Assembly (NCBI GenBank): GCA_035519675.1
Contig: DATIWB010000133.1
Location: 51,238 to 115,237 of the forward strand
From: RPRB01 sp035519675
Lineage (GTDB): Bacteria > Myxococcota > Myxococcia > Myxococcales > Myxococcaceae
Length of the DNA: 64,000 nucleotides
Direction: 5' to 3'
Made by a program: the position numbers and the translations under genes. The notes under the pieces were generated by a model. That model made no database searches, was not told where the DNA came from, and saw nothing but the letters and a program-made list of their open reading frames with translations. Shown in pieces: positions 44,072-53,199 of the stretch (positions are counted from its first letter, which is position 1; every line of letters begins with the position of its first letter).

Positions 44072-45204
44072 GCGAGGTGGAGGGACGGCTCGAGGAGACA
44101 CTGCGAGCGCTGGTGGGGTTCGACACGACGAGCCGGCTCCCGAACCGGCCGCTCATCGACTGGCTGGAACCGCGGCTGACCGCGCTGGGGTTTCGCTGCG
44201 AACGGCAGCCCTATCCGGACGACGGCGGAGTGGAGAAGGTCAACCTCCTGGCCTTCACCCATGGCCCCGGCGAGGTCCCCGAGCTCGCGCTGGTGGGGCA
44301 CACCGACTGCGTGCCCTACGACACCGGCTGGGCCGAGGCGCTGAAGCTCACCCGCGACGGTGACCGCCTCTACGGCCGCGGCGCCTGCGACACCAAGGCG
44401 TTCATCGCCTGCGCGCTCCTCGCCGCCGAGCGGAGCCGCAGCCGCGTGAAGAAGCCGCTGGGGCTGGTCTTCACCGCCGACGAGGAGGTCGGTTGTCTGG
44501 GGGCAAAGATGCTGCTCGAGGCCCGTCGCGGCGCCGCCCGCAACGCCATCGTCGGCGAGCCAACCTCGCTGCGCCCCATCCGCGCGAACAAGGGGTACTG
44601 CCTGGCGGAGATCGAGGTGTCGGGGAAGGAGGGCCACAGCGCCTACCCGGACACCGGCGCCTCGGCCATCTTCCGCGCCGCGCGCCTCCTCGGCCGCATC
44701 GAGGCCTACGCCCGGGGCCCGCTCCGCGGCGAGACCGACGCCTCCTTCGAGCCCCCCTACACCACGCTGAACGTGGGCATCATCCAGGGAGGCCGGGCGA
44801 AGAACGTCATCCCCGGCAGCTGCACCTTCACCCTCGAGTGGCGGCCCATCCCCGCGCAACCGGTCGAGGCGGTGCCGTACGCCATCGAGCAGCTCATGTT
44901 CCAGCTCCGCCGCGAGGAGCCCGGCTGCGAGGTCCGGCTGCGCATCCTCCGCACCGACCGCGGGGTGGAGACGCCGGCCTCCGCCGAGGTGGTGACGTTC
45001 CTCGAGCGGCAGAGCGGGCAACCCTCGGCCACCGTCAGCTTCGGCACCGAGGCGCCGCAGATGACCGCGCTCGGAGCACGCTCGGTGGTGTTCGGCCCGG
45101 GGAACATCCAGGTGGCGCACCAGACGGGCGAGTACGTGCCGGTGGCCGAGCTCATCCGCTGCGAGGAGATCCTCGAGGCGGCGATCCATCACTTCTGCGG
45201 ATGA
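44068..45204 (+). CDS. M20-family deacylase, acetylornithine deacetylase (ArgE)-like
   Basis: 378 residues from a GTG overlapping hutF. Zinc ligands and catalytic residues of M20 enzymes are visible: GHTDCVPYDT, GRGACDTKAF, TADEEVGCLGAK (catalytic Glu-Glu), GEPTSLRPI and the C-terminal HQTGEYV His. The closest family by motif context is ArgE, which removes acetyl from N-acetylornithine. Because it is translationally coupled to hutF, it may instead hydrolyse N-formylglutamate, replacing HutG; this is inference from context. Confidence 0.85.
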   Translation: MSEVEGRLEETLRALVGFDTTSRLPNRPLIDWLEPRLTALGFRCERQPYPDDGGVEKVNLLAFTHGPGEVPELALVGHTDCVPYDTGWAEALKLTRDGDRLYGRGACDTKAFIACALLAAERSRSRVKKPLGLVFTADEEVGCLGAKMLLEARRGAARNAIVGEPTSLRPIRANKGYCLAEIEVSGKEGHSAYPDTGASAIFRAARLLGRIEAYARGPLRGETDASFEPPYTTLNVGIIQGGRAKNVIPGSCTFTLEWRPIPAQPVEAVPYAIEQLMFQLRREEPGCEVRLRILRTDRGVETPASAEVVTFLERQSGQPSATVSFGTEAPQMTALGARSVVFGPGNIQVAHQTGEYVPVAELIRCEEILEAAIHHFCG

Positions 45205-45902
45205 GCGAGCTCGTTCGCCAGGCCGACGGCCTCTGGACCGTTGCGGCGCCGCACCGGTTCTACGGTCTGCACCTCGGGACGCGGATGACCGTGCTCCGCC
45301 TGCCGGGAGGGGGCCTGTGGCTCCATTCGGTGGTGGCGATCGACGACCCGCTCGCCGACGAGATCCAGGCCCTCGGGTCGGTGGCGCACATCGTGGTGCC
45401 CAACCTCTACCACCACCTCTACGTGAGCGACGCCATCGAGCGGTGGCCAAACGCGCGGGTCCATGCGCCCGCGGGCATGCGCCGCAAGCGGCCCGAGCTG
45501 CGCATCGACGCCGAGCTCTCCCAGACGCCGGACCCGGACTGGGGCGGAGTGCTGAGGCCGGTCCACATCGACGGAACGATGCTCGACGAGATGGTGTTCG
45601 TGCATCGGCCGAGCCGGACGTTGATCTGCTCCGACCTGCTGGAGAACTTCGACACCAGCCCGCACCTGCCGACTCGCCTGTACCTCCGGGCGGCGGGGCT
45701 GCACGGGCGAGTGGGGTGGAGCCGGTTCCTGCGCTTGGTGTTCCGGGACCGTCGCGCGGCGCGGAGGAGCCTCGAGCAGCTGCTCGGGCTCGACTTCGAC
45801 CGCGTCATCCTCGCGCACGGGCGGGTCCTCGAGCAGGGAGGACCCGCCGCAATGCGGGAGGCATACCGCTGGCTGGAGCCGGCGACGACTACAGGAGGTT
45901 GA
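45201..45902 (+). CDS. DUF4336 family protein (metallo-beta-lactamase-like)
   Basis: 233 residues. Its ATG overlaps the stop of the ArgE-like gene (ATGA). LPGGGLWLHSVVAIDD, VPNLYHHLYVSDAIERWP, VFVHRPSRTLICSDLLENF and ILAHGRVLEQGG follow the DUF4336 pattern, a divergent metallo-beta-lactamase fold in which several zinc ligands are altered. The function is unknown; co-translation with HutF and the deacylase places it in the same operon. The last 14 bases overlap the end of the convergent lipoprotein gene. Confidence 0.8.
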   Translation: MSELVRQADGLWTVAAPHRFYGLHLGTRMTVLRLPGGGLWLHSVVAIDDPLADEIQALGSVAHIVVPNLYHHLYVSDAIERWPNARVHAPAGMRRKRPELRIDAELSQTPDPDWGGVLRPVHIDGTMLDEMVFVHRPSRTLICSDLLENFDTSPHLPTRLYLRAAGLHGRVGWSRFLRLVFRDRRAARRSLEQLLGLDFDRVILAHGRVLEQGGPAAMREAYRWLEPATTTGG

Positions 45903-46737
45903 ACAGCTCCTTGTCGTCGTAGCTGCTCGGGTTGGTGCTCATTCGCCCCTTCTGCGGGTCGGTGTTGTCGGTGTCGATGTCGTCGGGCTCCTTGCTCGAG
46001 TGGGTCTGGTCGGTCCCGGCCTGGCCGCTCAGCTTGCCGGCGGTGGCCGGGCCCGAGCCACCCACGCCGGCCCGCTGCGCGGCCGGCAGCTGGTCACGGA
46101 GAGCGATCCAGCTGGTGCGGGCAGCGGCAGCATTGCTCTTCATCTGGGCGACCGTGGCCCGCTCCTGCTCGAGCGCGATGCGAGCGTCCTCGACCCGCTT
46201 GGCGATCGCCTGGCCGTCGATGTTCGCTGCCGCCGGATCACCGGAGGCCTGGAGCGCCTTGAACTTGGCCAGCTCCAGCCGCGTGTTGGCGAGCTCCACT
46301 GCCTTCTGGGCGCCGTTCGCGCGCTCCTGGGCGTAGTTCACCAGCTCGTTGGCGGCCTGGACGTGCGCCTCGGCCACCTGCTCCTTCTTGCGGGCAAGGC
46401 CCATCGCGCTCTGGGACTGGGTGGCGGCCTGGTCGTTCCGGGCATAGTTCGCGGCACTCTGCGCCGACTGCTCGCGGTCGAGCTCGGCCTTGGCCGCCTT
46501 GACCTCGTTGCTTGCGACGTCCACGTACTTCTTGGCCTGCTCCAGCCGCAGGTTCTCGCGCGCGAGGCCGTCCTTGGCCTTGGAGACATCCAGGCGCGCC
46601 TGGTTCACCGAGGCCATCTGCTCCGCCGGCACACGGGCGAGCGCCTCGTCGCTCACCGTGTCACTGCGGGCGCTGCCGTGCGCGCACGCGCCGGCGAAGG
46701 TGAGTGCCGCGGTCACCACCAAGACCCGAATCCTCAT
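45889..46737 (-). CDS. Coiled-coil lipoprotein
   Basis: 282 residues. MRIRVLVVTAALTFAGACAH carries a lipobox (FAGAC). Residues about 40-215 form long Ala/Glu/Lys/Gln-rich helices (ANELVNYAQERANGAQKAVE and similar) suited to a periplasmic coiled coil, and the tail is Asp/Ser/Thr-rich. The start has AAGGAG eight bases upstream on the minus strand. The pattern recalls small periplasmic TolC-like or Lpp-like structural lipoproteins; no specific family is claimed. Confidence 0.75.
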   Translation of the reverse strand: MRIRVLVVTAALTFAGACAHGSARSDTVSDEALARVPAEQMASVNQARLDVSKAKDGLARENLRLEQAKKYVDVASNEVKAAKAELDREQSAQSAANYARNDQAATQSQSAMGLARKKEQVAEAHVQAANELVNYAQERANGAQKAVELANTRLELAKFKALQASGDPAAANIDGQAIAKRVEDARIALEQERATVAQMKSNAAAARTSWIALRDQLPAAQRAGVGGSGPATAGKLSGQAGTDQTHSSKEPDDIDTDNTDPQKGRMSTNPSSYDDKELFNLL

Positions 46738-46989
46738 GTTCGCTCCTTCCCTTTCGTGGAAACAATCGTTGACGTCGCACAAGTTGGGTGCGGAGAAGGC
46801 GTGGCGCACGCCCTGTTCAACGCAAGAGAAGGCCCCCCGGCGACTCCCGTCCGTGTGCCGAGGAGGCGAGAGCACGGGCGCAGCCTCCACCTGGTCGGCC
46901 AGTCGGGCCAGTTGGTGGACCGATGAACGCGTCGAGGACGGGCGGCGAGGGGCGAGCGCGGGAAGCGCGGGAGGGCGGTGCCGGGAGGG

Positions 46990-47073
46990 CGGTGCCAGAC
47001 ACCTCGTTACCAGACACCTCGTTACCGGGGAGGGCGGTGCCCGACACCTCGTTAGCGGACACCTCGTTACCGG
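46990..47073 (+). repeat. Dispersed repeat, cluster 9
   Basis: Two heads (the second with GTGCCCGACACCTCGTTAGCGG) and two tail units, most ending in TTACC. It is the first of four clusters in the roughly 840-bp gap between two lipoprotein genes (46738-47580). No gene is supported in that gap; its apparent ORFs are translations of the repeats. Confidence 0.88.
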
Positions 47074-47160
47074 CCCGACGAGGAAGAAGGCCCCGAGGAA
47101 GTATCGTCGGGACCGAGGTGGCTTCGGCAGAGGTGCCTCTGCCTCGACGGAGCCTCGACG

Positions 47161-47212
47161 GAGGTGCCAGACACCTCGTTACGGACACCTCGTTACGGGA
47201 ACCTCGTTACGG
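47161..47212 (+). repeat. Dispersed repeat, cluster 10
   Basis: GAGGTGCCAGACACCTC hairpin head and two tail units, all ending TTACGG. Confidence 0.88.
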
Positions 47213-47316
47213 GTCCGTGCGGTCGGCAGGCGCAGAGACCGGCGCCCGTCCGGGCGGTCGGAGCTCGGGACGAGCGAGGAGCCCGAGGAGAGTGCCTGGA
47301 CGGAGGTGCCGGGACG

Positions 47317-47340
47317 GAGGTGCCAGACACCTCGTTACAG
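47317..47340 (+). repeat. Dispersed repeat, cluster 11
   Basis: A single head (GAGGTGCCAGACACCTCGTT then ACAG) without tail units, the simplest form of the element. Confidence 0.85.
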
Positions 47341-47446
47341 ACGGCCCGACGATTCCCGGCCGTGTGCCGAGGAAGCGGACCATAGTGAGAAGCAGCGCGT
47401 CGAGGGGGCCGGGAAGGCCAACCCAGGGAAGGGGTGCGAGGGAGCG

Positions 47447-47485
47447 GGTGCCAGACACCTCGTTACGGAGACACCTCGTTACGGG
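47447..47485 (+). repeat. Dispersed repeat, cluster 12
   Basis: One head and one tail (TTACGGAGACACCTCGTTACGG), about 95 bp beyond the end of the lipoprotein gene at 47581-48408. Confidence 0.88.
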
Positions 47486-47580
47486 CCCAGGAAGCCGGGA
47501 GCACCCCCCAGAGACACGACGACCCGCGGCGCCAGTCCGGCACAGCGCGGGTCGAGGTGCTCTTGGCGGAGCCTGCGAGG

Positions 47581-48408
47581 TCAGGTGCCGGTGGCGACCT
47601 GGACGTTGTTGCAGCCGCTCCAGGTGAACTTCCAGCCAGCCTTGCTCGAGACGTGCTGGCCGTTGCTCGCCGAGCCCTCCACCGCCCGCGCGACCACCAG
47701 CGACCCGCCGCTGATGCAGTGGTTCGTCGAATCGACCTGGAGGTCCGCGTTCCACCCAGAGGTCGCCGCGATCTCGACGTGCTCCCCGTTCCCATCGGCC
47801 TTCAGCGCCAGCTGGCTCAGCCCGTTGCCGGTGACCGTGGTGGCGGTCCAGGCGAGCTGACCCGTCCAGTGGAACTCGCCGCTCCCGGAGACCCCCTGGG
47901 AGCTCGCGGTGAACGTGGCCTTGATGTCCCAGCTGATCGAGCTGGTGCTCGCCGAGATCGACCCATTCAGCGTCCAGCTGAACCCGTCCCCGCTATACGA
48001 GCAGTTGCTGTACGAGTAGCTGCTCCCCGAATGGGTGACGCAGCTGCTGTCGCCGACGCTCAGCCCTGCCCCCCGGACTGCCCGGGCCGCTGCCTCCGAG
48101 CTGGGGACCGGCAGGCTCTTCAGCGCGGCCTCCGGGGAGGGAGCAGTGAGCAGCCCGCTGTTCGGGAGGTTCCCTGCGAGCGCGTCGGCCAGCGCCGGAG
48201 CTGCAGTCGGGTCCGCGCTCTGACCATTCGTCCCCGACGCCCTGCCGACTCCGCTCTCCCCGATGTTCGCCGCGTTGCTCTGCTCGGCGCTGAGGTTGGA
48301 AGTTGGCGTACCGTAGCTGAACGTCGGGAGCGGCGGCGGGGTGGGCAGCCCATTGCCGCAGCCGACGAGTGCACCGGCAAACCCGGTGAGAAACAAAAGA
48401 CGCTTCAT
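47581..48408 (-). CDS. Ser/Thr/Gly-rich lipoprotein
   Basis: 275 residues. MKRLLFLTGFAGALVGCGNG has a clear lipobox (LVGC), and GGGGA stands before the ATG at 48406-48408. A Pro/Ser/Thr/Ala-rich linker (about 22-115) leads to a beta-rich domain with conserved-looking cysteines (SSCVTHSGSSYSYSNCSYSG, NHCISGG, WSGCNN) that could form disulfides. No named family is recognised; the sequence suggests a secreted or surface protein. Confidence 0.75.
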   Translation of the reverse strand: MKRLLFLTGFAGALVGCGNGLPTPPPLPTFSYGTPTSNLSAEQSNAANIGESGVGRASGTNGQSADPTAAPALADALAGNLPNSGLLTAPSPEAALKSLPVPSSEAAARAVRGAGLSVGDSSCVTHSGSSYSYSNCSYSGDGFSWTLNGSISASTSSISWDIKATFTASSQGVSGSGEFHWTGQLAWTATTVTGNGLSQLALKADGNGEHVEIAATSGWNADLQVDSTNHCISGGSLVVARAVEGSASNGQHVSSKAGWKFTWSGCNNVQVATGT

Positions 48409-48578
48409 CGTGAAGTTCCCCTTTGTCGTCCGTTCATTGACCGGACGCGACGCAGTGGAGTGTAGAGAACGCAACTTGGACCGGTACAGGCGAGTGACCG
48501 GCGACCCTCGGCGCGCATCGGGGCAGCCCTGCCACCCCGAGCGCCCGGCGCCGCCTCGCTCCCACCTCGGCGGGAGTG

Positions 48579-51500
48579 TCAGCCCACGGCGCAGGCCGCG
48601 AGATCGCGCAGCACCTTCTTCGCCTCGCCGAGCAGCGCCGCTGCCTGGTCGGGCCCATCCCGGCGCGCGACCAGCTTGAGGTCCGGCGTCAACCGGTACA
48701 CTCCCTTGCTCTTCTGGACCAGGGCCGCGAGCCTCGCCCCATCGAGCAGCGCGTCCTGCCCCAGCGTCACCACCAGCCGGCCGGCGCCGCTCTCCAGCGC
48801 CCGCAACCGCAGCTCGCGCATCTGCTGCTTCAAGAGCATCAGCTCGCTGAGCGCGTCCACCTCGTCCGGCAGCTCGCCGAAGCGGTCCACCAGCTCGGCG
48901 CGGAGATCGCCCACCTCGTCCGCCAACCCGGCGCTACTGAACCGCTTGTAGAGCACCAGCCGCTGGTGCACGTCCGGCACGTAGTCGTCGGGGATCAGCG
49001 CGGGGATCGGCAAGGTTACCTCGGGCTCGATCTCCACCCGCGGCGGCTCGCCCCGCATCTCCGCCACCGCCTCCTCGAGCAGCTGGGTGTACAGGTCGAA
49101 GCCGATCTCGGCGATGGTCCCCGACTGGTCGTGCCCGAGCAGGTTGCCCGCTCCGCGGATCTCCAGATCGTGCGAGGCGATGCTGAACCCGGCCCCCAGC
49201 TCGGTGAACGCCTGGAGCACCTCGAGCCGCCGCTGCGCGTCCCGGGTCACCGCCCGCCGCGCCGGGACCAGGAGGTAGGCGTACGCCCGCTCCTTGGCGC
49301 GGCCCACCCGTCCGCGGAGCTGGTACAGCTGCGAGAGCCCGAAGGTGTCGGCGCGGTTCACCACCATGGTGTTCGCCGAGGCGATGTCGATCCCGCTCTC
49401 GATGATGGTGGTGGACAGGAGGACCTGGAACTTCCGGTCCACGAAGTCCGCCATCGCCTTCTCCAGCTGCCCCTCGCCCATCTGCCCGTGCGCGATGCCG
49501 ATGGTCGCCTCCGGCACCAGCTCGCGCAGGAACCGCTCCATCGAGTGGATCGACTGGACCCGGTTGTGCACGAAGAACACCTGCCCCCCGCGCTGGATCT
49601 CCCGGACGATGGCCTCGCGGATGGTCGGCGGGTCGAACTTGGTGACGAAGGTCCGGATCGCCCGCCGGTCCTGTGGCGGGGTGGCGATGATGCTCATGTC
49701 CCTGAGCCCGGACATGCTCATGTGGAGCGTGCGCGGAATCGGCGTGGCGGTCAGGGTGAGCACGTCCACCTGGGTCCGCAGCTGCTTGATGCGCTCCTTG
49801 TGCTTCACCCCGAAGCGCTGCTCCTCGTCGACCACCAGCAGGCCCAGCTCCTTGAACCCCACCTCGGTGCCGAGGAGCTTGTGCGTGCCCATGAGGATGT
49901 CGACCTTCCCCTCCCGGGCGCGCTTCAGCACTTCGCGGACCTCGGCCGGTTTCCGCATCGAGGAGACGACCTCGATGCTCACCGGATAGTCGGCGAACCG
50001 CTTGCGGAAGGTGTGGAAGTGCTGCTGGGCCAGCACCGTGGTCGGCACCAGCACCGCCACCTGCTTCCGGTCCAGGGTGGCCTTGAACGCGGCCCGCATC
50101 GCCACCTCGGTCTTGCCGTAGCCCACGTCGCCACAGACCAGCCGGTCCATCGGCTCGGGCTTCTGCATGTCGGCCAGCACGTCCTCGATGGCCTTGGCCT
50201 GGTCCGGGGTCTCGTCGAACTCGAAGTCCGCCTCGAACTGCCTGAAGTAGCGGTCCGGCGGGGCGAAGGCGAAGCCCGGGTGGGCGTGCCGCGCGGCGTA
50301 CAGCCGGAGCAGCTCCGCGGCCATCTTCAGCAGGGCCTCCTTGACCCGCTGCTTGGTCCGCAGCCATCCGGTGCCGCCCAGCTTGTCCAGCGCGACCTTG
50401 CTCGGGTCCCCGCCGGTGAACTTCTGGATGAGCCGCATCCGGCTCACCGGCAGGTAGATCTTGTCCCGCCCGGCGTACTCGAGGACCAGGAAGTCCCCGG
50501 GGATCCCCTGCACCTGCATCTTGGTCAGCCCGGCGTACCGGCCGATGCCGAAGTCGGTGTGGACGATGAGGTCGCCTTCCTTCAGCTCGCGGAACGCCGC
50601 CCCGAAGGGCTGCTCCGTCCGCCGCGCCTTCACCCGCCGGTGCGCACGGGCGCCGAAGATCTCCTCGTCGCTGAGGACCGCCAGCCCACCGGCGGTGTCC
50701 ACGAACCCGTGACTCACCTCGCCGGTGAACAGGTGGGCCCAGATGCTGGGGTCGCGCAGCGCCGGCGAGTCCACGAACGGCTCACCGTGCGCCCGCACCA
50801 TCACGTTCCGGTCGAGCAGCAGCCGCTTGACCCGATCCACCTGACCGGCGGAGCCGCAGGCGATGGCGGTGGCGACGCGCATCTCGCGCCAGCGCTCCAG
50901 CCGCTGGACGAGCGGGGTGAGGGCCCCCTCCTCCCCGTGGTGGCTCAGGATCGCCTGGCGGAGATCCGAGGTGGTTCCAAAGGAGAACGCCACCGTCGTC
51001 CCGCTCGCGGAGAGCGACAGGCCGCCGCCCTCGAGCACCGGATACCGGGCGATGCCGGCGAGCAGCTCGTCGTCCGAGGCGAAGTGCTGCTCGGGTGGAA
51101 GCGCGAGGTCCTTCCGCGAGGTGGCCTCGGCCCAGACCTGATCGATCTCGCTCCGGAGCTCCTCGGCGGCGCGACCGACGCCGAGGGGATCGTCGACGTA
51201 GACCAGTGGCTCACGGGCCCAGTGCGGCAGGTAGTCCAGCACCGTCGCCAGCCCGCCCCGGAAGAACCCCGGGAGCAGCGCCTCCATGCCGTACGCGGGG
51301 ATGCCTTCCCGGATGCGGTCCAGCGTCTCGCGGAGCCGGCTGGTGGGGATGTCGATGCGCTCGGCGGCGGCGCGGGCCGCAGCCTCCGCCGCGCCCCGGG
51401 TCTCCTCGGTGAAGAGCACCTCGCGCGCGGGGATGAGGGTCGCCTCCTTGAGGAGCTCGGCGGTCCGCTGGGTGGCGGGGTCGAAGAGCCGGAGCGACTC

Positions 51501-52148
51501 GACGGTGTCCCCGAACAGCTCGATGCGCAGGGGCCGGCTGTAGAGCGGACAGAAGACGTCGATGATTCCCCCTCGGGCCGAGAAAGTGCCCAGGTCCTCG
51601 ACCAGCGGCGACGACTGGTACCCCATGTCAGCCAGGCGGCGGAGGAACGCGTCGCGGTCGAGCTCCTGCCCCACGCCGACCATCTCGCTCAGCCGGTCCA
51701 GCACATCTGGCGGGAGCACCCGCTTGTGGAGCGCGCGCCAGCTGAGCACCAGCGCCGGGAAGCGCGTGCCCTGCCGGAGGTGGAAGAGGGCCCCGAGCCG
51801 CTCGGCGACGACGGTGGCATCGGGCGTCAGCTCGTCCCAGGGGAGCACCTCGTCGCCTGGGAGCTGGAGCACGTTGGGCTCCACCAGCGAGCCCGGGCCG
51901 CCGAGGAAGAACGCCAGGTCCGCGGCCAGCTGCTCGGCCGAGTCCTCGTCCGCGGTGATGCAGAGCAGCGGCGCCCGGAGCTCGCGCGAGAGCCGGGCCA
52001 GGACGTGTCCCCGCGCCGCGCTCTGCAGTCCGGTGGTGCGGACCCGGGTCCCGGGACGGAGCTGCGCGCGCACCTGTCCCAGCGGATCGGCCGTGGGGGG
52101 CACCACCTCGGACGTGGGCTCGGGCAGCGAGGCGTGAGGCTCGGACAT
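48579..52148 (-). CDS. mfd: Transcription-repair coupling factor
   Basis: 1189 residues. Mfd removes RNA polymerase stalled at DNA lesions and recruits UvrA. The N-terminal UvrB-like region (PLLCITADEDSAEQLAADLA, LPGDEVLPWDELTPD), the RNAP-interaction segment (VHTDFGIGRYAGL, LEYAGRDKIYLPVSRM), the helicase motor (CGDVGYGKTEVAMRAAF Walker A, VVDEEQRFGVKHKE DEEQ box, LTATPIPRTLHMSM, RVGRAKERAYAYLL) and a C-terminal TRCF domain are in the expected order. It is the first gene on its strand after the Doc-like locus, 178 bp away, a gap that contains cluster 13. Confidence 0.96.
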   Translation of the reverse strand: MSEPHASLPEPTSEVVPPTADPLGQVRAQLRPGTRVRTTGLQSAARGHVLARLSRELRAPLLCITADEDSAEQLAADLAFFLGGPGSLVEPNVLQLPGDEVLPWDELTPDATVVAERLGALFHLRQGTRFPALVLSWRALHKRVLPPDVLDRLSEMVGVGQELDRDAFLRRLADMGYQSSPLVEDLGTFSARGGIIDVFCPLYSRPLRIELFGDTVESLRLFDPATQRTAELLKEATLIPAREVLFTEETRGAAEAAARAAAERIDIPTSRLRETLDRIREGIPAYGMEALLPGFFRGGLATVLDYLPHWAREPLVYVDDPLGVGRAAEELRSEIDQVWAEATSRKDLALPPEQHFASDDELLAGIARYPVLEGGGLSLSASGTTVAFSFGTTSDLRQAILSHHGEEGALTPLVQRLERWREMRVATAIACGSAGQVDRVKRLLLDRNVMVRAHGEPFVDSPALRDPSIWAHLFTGEVSHGFVDTAGGLAVLSDEEIFGARAHRRVKARRTEQPFGAAFRELKEGDLIVHTDFGIGRYAGLTKMQVQGIPGDFLVLEYAGRDKIYLPVSRMRLIQKFTGGDPSKVALDKLGGTGWLRTKQRVKEALLKMAAELLRLYAARHAHPGFAFAPPDRYFRQFEADFEFDETPDQAKAIEDVLADMQKPEPMDRLVCGDVGYGKTEVAMRAAFKATLDRKQVAVLVPTTVLAQQHFHTFRKRFADYPVSIEVVSSMRKPAEVREVLKRAREGKVDILMGTHKLLGTEVGFKELGLLVVDEEQRFGVKHKERIKQLRTQVDVLTLTATPIPRTLHMSMSGLRDMSIIATPPQDRRAIRTFVTKFDPPTIREAIVREIQRGGQVFFVHNRVQSIHSMERFLRELVPEATIGIAHGQMGEGQLEKAMADFVDRKFQVLLSTTIIESGIDIASANTMVVNRADTFGLSQLYQLRGRVGRAKERAYAYLLVPARRAVTRDAQRRLEVLQAFTELGAGFSIASHDLEIRGAGNLLGHDQSGTIAEIGFDLYTQLLEEAVAEMRGEPPRVEIEPEVTLPIPALIPDDYVPDVHQRLVLYKRFSSAGLADEVGDLRAELVDRFGELPDEVDALSELMLLKQQMRELRLRALESGAGRLVVTLGQDALLDGARLAALVQKSKGVYRLTPDLKLVARRDGPDQAAALLGEAKKVLRDLAACAVG

Positions 52149-52240
52149 CGAGGGACGCGGAGCCTTTAAGACCCTGAGCTTCCTCGGTCAACCGCTCCTC
52201 GACGCACCGGGTCGGAATTGGCGGATGCGGCGCCTCGAGG

Positions 52241-52297
52241 CGGTGCCAGACACCTCGTTATCGGAGCTCGGAAGCGGTGCCAGACACCTCGTTACCC
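52241..52297 (+). repeat. Dispersed repeat, cluster 13
   Basis: Two heads (GTGCCAGACACCTCGTTATCGG and GTGCCAGACACCTCGTTACCCC) separated by 13 bp, between doc and mfd. On the minus strand it lies 30 bp after the doc stop. Confidence 0.88.
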
Positions 52298-52326
52298 CGT
52301 GCCGGGAGCCGCCGTCCAAGCAGGCG

Positions 52327-52659
52327 TCACGCCTCGACCACCCGCTCGCGGATGAACTCCGGCACCTCCGCCTTGCTTGCCTCCCCCCCGGCGGTGCGCA
52401 GCACCAGCTCCGCGAGCTCGTCGGGGTCCGCCTCCAACCACAGCCCGTTGAGACCGAGAAAGGCGATCGCCGCCGCGAGACCGACTCGCTTGTTGCCGTC
52501 GACGAACGGGTGGTTCCCGGCGAGGTGGAACAGGTAGGCAGCCGCCATCTCGGGAAGGCTCGGGTGGAGGACGACGCGGCCGAACGTGGTGCGCGGCATG
52601 GCGAGCGCCGACACGAGCAACCGGGGGTCACGGAGGCATGGCCGGCCGCCATAGCCCAA
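52327..52659 (-). pseudogene. doc: Doc-like Fic-domain toxin, N terminus missing
   Basis: 110 codons from a TTG at 52659; no ATG or GTG exists in frame between the upstream gene's stop (52720) and this point. The core HPFVDGNKRVG (H50-R58) is the HxFx(D/E)GNKR active loop of Doc/Fic proteins, and YGGRPCLRDPRLLVSAL matches the family's second block. Compared with Doc of phage P1 (126 residues), about 18 N-terminal residues, including the first helix, are absent; the DNA that should encode them is repeat cluster 14. Doc phosphorylates EF-Tu and pairs with the antitoxin Phd, for which no gene is seen. A shortened toxin translated from TTG is possible, but loss of function is more likely. Confidence 0.7.
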
Positions 52660-52662
52660 GAG

Positions 52663-52700
52663 GTGGTGCCAGACACCTCGTGACGGACACGCCGTGACGG
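52663..52700 (+). repeat. Dispersed repeat, cluster 14, at the truncated end of doc
   Basis: GTGGTGCCAGACACCTCGTG followed by ACGGACACGCCGTGACGG: one head and one diverged tail (CGTGAC in place of CGTTAC). It fills the gap between the nucleotidyltransferase stop and the first doc codons. Confidence 0.85.
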
Positions 52701-52719
52701 GCTCTCCGAGGAGCCGGCG

Positions 52720-53199
52720 TCAGCCCCGCGTGCGGTCGCGGATGACTTCAAGCTCGGCGATGGCCTCGAGGTCCTTGGGCCTGCCTGCCGCGCGCTTGAC
52801 GGCGATCAGCGTGTCGAGGTCCAGCAGGCGACAGCGGATCCCGAACAGCTCGATCTCGAACGAGTGCGAAACCAGATCTTCGTACCCACCGCCGCCGGCG
52901 ATCTCCCCGAGCAGGTCGAGGGCGCCGAGAGAGGTCTGGAGGGTGAAGTTCAGCCCGTTCCGGAGCGTGCGTTCGTCCCAGGCGAACGGGAGGCCCGGGG
53001 GCACTCCGCGGAGGTACGGCCGGGTCGGCGAGAGCGCGGACACGAGGCGGGTGAGGTTCTCGCGATCTCGAGCGTAGACGACATCCACGTCCTGCGTGAG
53101 CCGCGCCGAGCCGTGGGCGACCGCGGCAGCTCCGCCGACCAGGATGAAGCGCACCCCTTCGGCCCCAAGCACGCGCAGGAGAGCCGCGACGTCGGTCAT
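52720..53199 (-). CDS. Nucleotidyltransferase-fold protein (MNT-like, DUF6036-like)
   Basis: 159 residues. RFILVGGAAAVAHGSARLTQ followed by DVDVVY contains the GG...(G/S)S..R.T.D.D signature of the minimal nucleotidyltransferase fold (D37, D39), found in MNT/AbiEii-type proteins of toxin-antitoxin and defence modules. The C-terminal LLDLDTLIAVKRAAGRPKDL block is also typical. The ATG overlaps the stop of the 61-residue gene upstream (ATGA). The role may be a toxin, an antitoxin that modifies its target, or a repair function; not decided here. Confidence 0.8.
   Translation of the reverse strand: MTDVAALLRVLGAEGVRFILVGGAAAVAHGSARLTQDVDVVYARDRENLTRLVSALSPTRPYLRGVPPGLPFAWDERTLRNGLNFTLQTSLGALDLLGEIAGGGGYEDLVSHSFEIELFGIRCRLLDLDTLIAVKRAAGRPKDLEAIAELEVIRDRTRG

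Noticed and set aside
46788..47627. ORFs containing PDTSLPDTSL-type repeats in the 46.7-47.6 kb gap and at 53514-53801
   Set aside because: They are chance translations of the dispersed repeat units; frames are not conserved between clusters.
48576..52169. A 1197-codon plus-strand ORF opposite mfd
   Set aside because: Complete shadow of mfd.
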